From NCBI GenBank assembly GCA_964016985.1, contig OZ024830.1:78877852-78941851 (forward strand): DNA of 64,000 nt, written 5' to 3'. Below the pieces are notes generated by a model. That model was not told the origin of the DNA and searched no databases. It was given only the letters and a program-made list of their open reading frames with translations. The position numbers were made by a program, and so were the translations under genes. The first letter of the stretch is position 1, and the number at the start of each line of letters is the position of its first letter. The DNA comes from Anodontia alba. Its lineage: Eukaryota; Mollusca; Bivalvia; Lucinida; Lucinidae. Of this stretch, positions 57,401 to 64,000 are shown piece by piece.

Positions 57401-58439
57401 ATATCTTTTTATCTAGAGCGTGTCATCGGCATGCCTCTTGTTTAGACACATTAAGACTAATGTGTGCATTAAGAAAGGAAAGAAGAAAAATGAATTGAAA
57501 ACCTGGTTTGCTACTGAAAAAAACAAAAAAAAAAAAAAAAAAAACAAAACAAAACAAAAAAAAAAAACTTATAAAAATCAAACAAACAAAAAAAAAACTT
57601 GATAAGGCATCCCCCACTATTCGCAGATTTTTACAACATGTATACATCATGGGAACACGTGGATACACAATAGAGCTGGAATAGTCAATTAAATTAGAAA
57701 GGTAAAAAAGGAAAAATTGAAAAGCTTGTTTGAAAACCGCAAACTTCTAAAATCCCCATCCAATTTTTTTAACCCCTTTATATCCATGTGTTCACTATAT
57801 GTTACTGGGGATCATGGGAGATTCATACATAACCATTTTTTTTTCACTGTATATTACGGAGAAATGGAAAAACTGGTTCATAGTTTGGGAATATGGGTCT
57901 CTCATTAAAGAGACTCGACTTGCATTTAGCTGCATCGTAGGTGTAGTAAACGGGAAAGGCCGGAATGAGACCCTGTTTTTAGCATAATATATTCCAAACA
58001 TCTCACCGCCATTTTTATTTCGCCGTTTTTAAAACTGCTCAAAATCATACTTCGAATTGTGTACTTTACATCGTTTACCTGTTTCTTGCAGTTCTGCAGA
58101 ATTTCTCAGAGATAAGAGTTTTCCTAGATAAGTTCTTCCTTTACCATGTTTACAAACTTACAAATAAAAATGTCTGGAATTTAGTTAATCAATAGTCTCA
58201 GCCGTAACAGTTTAGGGATTTTTTTTTTTTTTTTTTTTTTTAAATTTTATACCAGAAATAAGGGTTTGATAAGACATCCAGGTTTGGAATGAGATACTTC
58301 TTATTTTAAGAGAAAAAAAATATATGATGTCAGTGAGTTGTCAGCCACTGCTGTACTTTGTGGCTTAAAAAGTAATTGATATTCTTTGAGGAGGTGGGGC
58401 GGAGGGTGGGCTACAACTCTGTCAGATTTGGTTTTGCAT

Positions 58440-58525
58440 CACTTTTAAAAAGTGGTCTACACTAAAAGGAAAGAATTTGCTCCCAATAAGGGAGCAAATT
58501 CTTTCCTTTTACGGTTGACCCTTTT
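58440..58525. repeat. Hairpin family F copy
   Basis: AAAAAGTGGTCTACACTAAA paired with TTTTACGGTTGACCCTTTTT; centre GAATTTGCTCCCAATAAGGG. A G-run follows at 58540-58562. Confidence 0.75.
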
Positions 58526-58539
58526 TCAACGGTTGGGAG

Positions 58540-58562
58540 GGGGTGGGGGGGGGGGGGGGGGG
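58540..58562 (+). repeat. Poly-G tract
   Basis: About 20 consecutive G, next to an F-family hairpin. Confidence 0.95.
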
Positions 58563-59901
58563 ATGGAAGGGGCTTGATGTGCTAATAAATTGTTTATACC
58601 GTATCACCCATGTATGTTCGAAAACTCTAACTCCTTACCATACTTGTCTTAAATTTGAAACAAGTTCAGTTTATCCCCATTTTTGTGTCTAAAAACTGCA
58701 ATGGCTAGATAGTTGCAGACAGTGACTGGGTCTGCACTGTTTGCTAAGATAACCTGGGTAAATACGGTAGCCAGTAGATATAGATTGACTTGCGCGATAT
58801 ACAGATCGAGTCAGGTGTGAGTTATTTTTTTTCATGTGTGATTAGGTAATATGAACTGATGACACGATTATAAAAAAAGTACACCTGTACTAGCATATCT
58901 CCAGATTAAAGAAGATATTCAGATATTAAATATTATTCATATTTCTCCACTAAAACATAATTTATGGGTACTCATGACAAGTGCCTCTCCATGAAAACGC
59001 ATGGATGCACTTCTAATATGTTCCCACAGCATATGTTTCCATGGAACATAACATATGTTTCCATGAAACATATACCCACATTATCTTTTTCCATGAAAAC
59101 GTACAGAAGTTTCCATGAAAAACATGTATTGTATGTACTCACAAGGAACGCCGCGGCGCTTCTAATGAGTACCCACAACATGAATAAGAAAAAAAAATAG
59201 CAATGCTCTTTGGTTCTAAAATAATGCCTTATCTGGAGTTTTGAAGTGTATAGTCGTATTGAAACACTTCCTTTAGCGCAACAAGGATTGATCAGTGTCA
59301 TTGATCAGTGTCAATACTTTTTATTCTCCGCGAAAACATAACTTCAGCTTCCGTGTGGAGTTTCACGTAAGAACGCCCCCGTAAGGAAAATGTGTTACAT
59401 AGTTCCAGATAAGGCACGTTTTTCCACAGAAAAGTCCTGATTCTCCATGAAAACATTGGCGTTTATTACATGTAGTAGCGCCTTGTGTATGTTTACACAC
59501 GCGATTACATTTGTATTCTAGATACATGTAGGATAACATAGATAATGTTAAACCAAACTGAGTGTAAATATTGTAAATTTATCCACAGAAACACATGCTG
59601 TAGGTAGTTATTTGAATCGCCTCAATATCAAGAAATAAATATATTTTTTTATCGAAAGAACGGAAAAAGAAGTCCTCTTGATACTCCTCTTATCTAGAGC
59701 TTTGATTTTATCATTTTTCACGTCCACACAAACTAGTATATACGGAAGCCTATGGTAGCCAGCGAGTTTTGTTACATCGAAACTGAATCCTTGAGACGTT
59801 TGCGAAATGCAATGGCTCGTATCAGCCTGCATATACTCGCAGTCTATTCAAGTGTTTTGCTGGCTGCCTATCGCAGAACAGTAAACGAACATGAAAATGT
59901 C

Positions 59902-60008
59902 CCAGCGAGCAATGACGTTAATACAACGTCGCCTCAACGTCGATGCAACGTCATGACGTTGCATCGACGTTGAGGCGACGTTGTATAAATGTCATTTGCC
60001 CGCTGGGT
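59902..60008. mobile_element. ACGT-palindrome element family E, copy E3
   Basis: CCCAGCGAGCAATGACGTTA to GTCATTTGCCCGCTGGG; interior CGTCGCCTCAACGTCGATGC folds back around GTCATGAC. Confidence 0.85.
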
Positions 60009-60229
60009 TCAGACTGCCTTGGTGGGCAGGCTGATCTGGATGCCTGAGCATAAATGCTTGGAGTTACTTTTTTCTCATACTCTTTTATTCGTATTGTTAG
60101 GTTTGGTTACATGTATATTTACATGTATGCTTACTATTTTTTTCCGTTTTACATTTGGAGGTTGTTACAGTATGTTAAGGTGATTGGATGCATTTTAAAG
60201 GGAGATAACTATAAAAATGGTTTACCTTC

Positions 60230-60318
60230 CTTCTTAAAAGGGATCTACACTAAAAGGAAAGAATTTGCTCCCCATGGGAGCAAATTCTTTCATTTTAGAG
60301 TAGATCCCTTTTATTGAG
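60230..60318. repeat. Hairpin family F (AAAGGAAAGAATTTGCTCC)
   Basis: AAAAGGGATCTACACTAAAA with complement TTTTAGAGTAGATCCCTTTT, core AAGAATTTGCTCCCCATGGG. Other copies: 58440-58525, 63222-63290, 47785-47878; looser copies near 31665-31765, 39205-39300 and 43790-43850. Confidence 0.8.
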
Positions 60319-60876
60319 GTTGGTAAGAAAGAAAGGAAACAGTAAGTCACAAAATTTGTCTTCCTTCTTGTGTTATCTTGGTAGAACTTCAACTAGATTT
60401 TACAAGAGAAACAAGACAAAATATTTAGACGTAAACGTCTAAGTACCGGCACAAATTTTGTTCTTGTTTGAATAGAGGTATGGGACAAGGGTATACTAAA
60501 GTTTAATAAATTTTCAATGTAGCAGGGAAAAAGAACAAAAGTGTGATTCTTTAATGGTTGCTTTTATTAAGCTTTATGAAATTTCTTGATTAAAATGAAA
60601 ATAATATAGACATTAATATGTTTATAATACAGTTTGTTTAAAGATTTTTATATTTGCCGGAATCGTCACAAACCGACGTCTCGGCAAATATAGAAAGTCC
60701 TTAGTGAGCTAATCGAATTGTCTACCATGTATAAAAATCCAAAGCTATATTAAGACACCGGCGCGACTTCCGCGCCGGTCAACATATGTTGTAATGTCCT
60801 ATTTGTTTTCCTATATACACGCCAAGTCCCTTCTGAACACACAGTTAATGAAAACAAATATATATATATAGGGAAA

Positions 60877-61217
60877 AATATTAAATACCACTGGATTGAG
60901 TGAGGCTCGAACCCACGCCGGCTACGACGGCAGCGCCTAGCCCTTCAGAGTCAGGAGACATAACCACTGCACCACTACGCTTGTTAAAAACAAGTTTCAT
61001 GGAACAGTATTATGCTTGATTGCTCTGAATGACCCGTCGGATAGGGTATATTTTTGGTGCGCTAGCGCACTCATTATATACAAGGAACTCTCTGGATCCA
61101 TAGGATACTGAAGCTTGAAAATATTATTATAATTTAAGATTTAAACAAACTTCAACAAAGAATTCCGGCCCAGGATCAATACTGATGCAAGTACTTCAGA
61201 AAAAAGTGTATAGGGAG
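60877..61217 (-). repeat. tRNA-like repeat unit 1 (family S3)
   Basis: About 345 bp. On the minus strand it holds GTAGTGGTGCAGTGGTTATG (A box) and GTGGGTTCGAGCCTCAC (B box) with a long variable-arm-like region between them. Outside the tRNA-like part is a conserved body with GGTGCGCTAGCGCAC (perfect palindrome) and AATTCCGGCCCAGGATC. Directly followed by unit 2. Confidence 0.7.
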
Positions 61218-61562
61218 AAATATGAAATACCATTGGACTGAGTGAGGCTCGAACCCACGCCGGCTACGACGGCAATGCCTAGCCCTTCAGAGTCAGGAGA
61301 CAACCACTGCACCACTACGCTTGTTAAAAACAAGTTTCATGACACAGTATTATGCTTGATTGCTCTGAATGACCTGTCGGATAGTGTACATGTATATATT
61401 TTTGGTGCGCTAGCGCACTCAATATATACAAGGAACTCTCTGTATCCATAAGATACTGAAGCTTGAAAATATTATTATAATTTAAGATTTAAACAAACTT
61501 CAACAAAGAATTCCGGCCCAGGATCAATACAGATGCAAGTACTTCAGAAAAAAGTGTATAAT
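61218..61562 (-). repeat. tRNA-like repeat unit 2 (family S3), direct copy
   Basis: Nearly identical to unit 1 in the same orientation, with a small deletion (GGAGACAACC for GGAGACATAACC) and an insertion near GTACATGTATATA. Head-to-tail with unit 1. Confidence 0.75.
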
Positions 61563-61828
61563 ATACCCTATCCAACGGGTCATTCAGAGCAATCAAGCAT
61601 AATACTGTACCATGAAACTTGTTTTTAACAAGCGTAGTGGTGCAGTGGTTATGTCTCCTGACTCAGAAGGGCTAGGCGCTACCGTCGTAGCCGGCGTGGG
61701 TTCGAGCCTCACTCAGTCCAGTGGTATTTCATATTTCTCCCTATACACTTTTTTCTGAAGTACTTGCATCAGTATTGATCCTGGGCCGGAATTCTTTGTT
61801 GAAGTTTTTTTTAAATCTTATATATGTA
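61563..61828 (+). repeat. tRNA-like repeat unit 3 (family S3), inverted copy
   Basis: Runs in the opposite sense: ACCCTATCCAACGGGTCATT, GCGTAGTGGTGCAGTGG and GTGGGTTCGAGCCTCACTC, ending GGCCGGAATTCTTTGTTGAAG. It lacks the GGTGCGCTAGCGCAC part. Together units 2 and 3 form a large inverted repeat. Confidence 0.75.
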
Positions 61829-62137
61829 TATATATACTGATTCTCCTGTTTCTTTGCGATTTTTTTATTTATTTTAACTACCTTCTCGAAGTGATACTAA
61901 TAAGAACCCAATACATTGTTTAAAGCAGAATTGCCTAGTGTCAGTGTGATTCTAAATAAATAACCATAATACGTTTAAAAATATGCAGTGGGCAGTCGCT
62001 AGAACTACCTTTTCGAGACTATTCTAACAAGTATCCCCTATATGTTGTTAAAAATAATTTGGTCTGTCGTGTAGATCTGTTTTAGACGTGTTAAGCCACA
62101 GTCTGATCGCTTGAAGTTTCAAGTCCAGTAAATTTAC

Positions 62138-62425
62138 CATTACGAAAACACGCCTATTCGAATATATGGAAAATTTCACAACGAAAAATTGAAAGTTTTC
62201 AGATAAAAATTCTGATATTTTTTTCATATTCCTGCTCAAAACATAGATTGTGCGTACTCGTTAGAACCACCTCGCCGAGAGGCGGTTCTTACACTGTACG
62301 AGTACTCACAATCTGTGTTTTGATCAGAAATAAGAAAAATAATGTATACCCCTGTAAACCCCAGTTTTATTATATAAAAATGGGGTTTAAGGGGGTCTAA
62401 ATTATATAGGTATGTTTTCGTGATG
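62138..62425 (-). mobile_element. Hairpin MITE family A, copy A10
   Basis: Ends CATTACGAAAACACGCC and GTATGTTTTCGTGATG. The centre has a small insertion (ACACTGT) on one arm. Confidence 0.85.
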
Positions 62426-62551
62426 AATGTGAAAACTGTCTTAATGATTTAGGGGGGGTACTCTTTACCAATTAATCTTCTGAAAATTTGAAAATTCAAG
62501 CGGTCTGATTTGTTTATTATGGTAAACACTAAATATTTATTTTTTCAATTA

Positions 62552-62624
62552 CTTATTATCATTATTATTATTATTATTAGTAGTAGTAGTAGTAGTAGTA
62601 GTAGTAGACGTCGTAGTAGTAGTT
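62552..62624 (+). repeat. TTA/TAG trinucleotide microsatellite
   Basis: ATTATT repeats change into TAG repeats, then GTAGTAGTAGTTG. A poly-A tract follows at 62745-62777. Confidence 0.95.
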
Positions 62625-62745
62625 GTTAAACAGACATGTAGAAATACATTTTCACCGGTCTGTAAAAACGAACGACACACGTGCATGTACATTTCATTTT
62701 TTTTTGCACGCAAAGCTAACGTCCGCAAAGAAGAAGAAGAAGAAG

Positions 62746-62779
<34 letters not shown>

Positions 62780-63221
62780 GGTAAAGTTGAATATGGTTTG
62801 TGTATGATGCAAATGCATCTGTTCCTATTCTTCTCAAATCCATTACTATGCATTTCATTAAAATAGTTTGAAGATGTTACAGACTGAAGAATTACAGGCC
62901 TGGCAAATGTTAAAAAAAAACAACAAAAAAAAAAAACAAAAAAACATTCAGATTGGTTGTTTAAAACGGTACATTTTAACCAAAACTCTCTGACAGATAA
63001 ACGCTTTACCATAATTTTCCTAAAATTAAAATGGGCCTTGCACTACAATTTGACCAGTATACCTCGCCTGATCAGGGTCTGCTGTATTTGCTCAGACCTG
63101 ACTATCGGCATACCTTAGCTAATATGGTATCAATCAGTCGCGTAGCCAGAATGGAATTATTTTTACGCACATACAGGAAAAATCAAGAACAAAAAATCTT
63201 AGAAATGTCGAATCCATCATG

Positions 63222-63290
63222 GGAACTGCTCTTAAAGGAAAGAATTTGCTCCAGGGAGCAAATTCTTTTCTTTAAGAGCAGTCCCTATAA
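63222..63290. repeat. Hairpin family F copy
   Basis: GGAACTGCTCTTAAAGGAAA with complement TTTAAGAGCAGTCCC and core GAATTTGCTCCAGGGAGCAA. It forms most of the 92-codon ORF here, which is therefore not considered a gene. Confidence 0.75.
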
Positions 63291-64000
63291 TAAAGAAGAA
63301 AAAATATAATTATATTTCAGGCGATCGCTATTTATTTCAAATATTTTCTTACGTAATTGTTGACTATGTCAATTTTCATGTTTCTAAACTACATGTACGA
63401 AGGTTGCAAACTTCATTACTGCTTATGAAGAGTCCATAAAAAAACCGAGACTCCCATTTTCTAATCTGTAGTGTGTTCTTTGATTCCAATGGCTATCCTT
63501 GTGACGTTTATTTAATTATCAAGCTATACTAAACTGTTGATAAATGTACGTTTTCGTGTTGACCTTGTCGGAGGTCCGAGATCTATCGCATTGGCTCTCG
63601 GGTGGCTGTATATCGTAATTGCTCTCCAGTGGCTGATGAGCCGAAGCTAGTGCGTTAGAGAAGTACTGAAGTCAAAGGGTATAGCTTAAACATGCTGACT
63701 ATGAGATAATTTCCCCATTTGTTCGCCTCTTCCAGCTGCTCTTTTCCTTTTCTTCCGTTCTGTGGGAGACGACGAAATATGATCCATAAGGGTTGACGTG
63801 GTGTTAAACAGGACTTGCATAAAATGTCAAATCTTATTTTCTGTGAAAGCCAAGGAAAATACCATTAGATTACATCTTATAATTAACAATACATTGTGCT
63901 AATGCTTTTAAAGTGTATGAGATAGAATACGTTATGGCGTGCAGGAGTAATAGGTCTTCTGATATCTGCAGAACTCCCAGAGTTAAATATGGTATATTAG

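Larger units (their letters stand above)
56431..60876. other. Putative SLC13 first intron, repeats only
   Basis: Holds C-, F- and E-family palindromes and low-complexity A/T tracts (57514-57598, 58219-58245). No exon with SLC13 transmembrane motifs was recognised. Confidence 0.55.

Noticed and set aside
61630..61720. Functional tRNA gene
   Set aside because: A and B boxes are present but the unit is repeated three times within a larger 345 bp repeat, and a proper cloverleaf with paired acceptor ends was not evident.
63031..63309. 92-codon ORF near the right end
   Set aside because: Its second half is an F-family hairpin read through; no coding signature.

Overview
This is a non-coding, repeat-rich stretch of an animal nuclear genome. 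GT-AG introns, tRNA-derived SINEs, 5'-truncated retroelements, dozens of palindromic MITE-like elements and satellites built on phrases such as 'CTTCTCGTCAGAAACCACTGG' point to a mollusc, most likely a marine bivalve (clam type). That taxonomic call is inference from repeat style and gene content; species cannot be fixed. Nothing prokaryotic is present, and nearly all short ORFs are chance or transposon-derived.

Two host genes are supported. An aldo-keto reductase gene (+) runs over seven coding exons from 31491 to 44841, all joining in frame with GT-AG borders and carrying the D/Y/K/H catalytic set; its first coding exon was not found. Near the right end, 56308-56424 is the likely first coding exon of an SLC13-family Na+/carboxylate transporter (+), with the rest presumably beyond the window.

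Layout: 1-3540 holds one hairpin MITE, a cytosine/guanine-paired ACGT palindrome and a ~200 bp tandem repeat. 3541-9696 is an AT-rich non-coding block bounded by 160 bp nearly identical inverted repeats, with a CACCAGT satellite, an array of small hairpins and an inverted copy of its own joined flanks. 11.8-19.8 kb holds MITEs, a bivalve-style satellite and truncated Penelope 3' ends. 20.1-22.9 kb is the longest Penelope-like element, whose coding frame has two in-frame UGA codons at apparent cysteine positions and a SECIS-like hairpin in its 3' UTR: the most exciting object in the window. 24.1-31.0 kb is a decayed Ty3/Gypsy-type element with Copia-like gene order (protease, integrase, RT, RNase H; Gmr1-like), into which a Penelope 3' end and a 5'-truncated LINE were inserted, the LINE itself carrying a SINE. 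31.0-44.9 kb is the aldo-keto reductase gene with MITE- and satellite-filled introns. 45.5-47.6 kb is a second LINE remnant. 47.8-64 kb is mostly MITEs, palindromes, SINE-like repeats, minisatellites and the SLC13 exon.

The genes do not form an operon or a visible pathway; the window is best read as two ordinary metabolic/transport genes embedded in layered mobile DNA.
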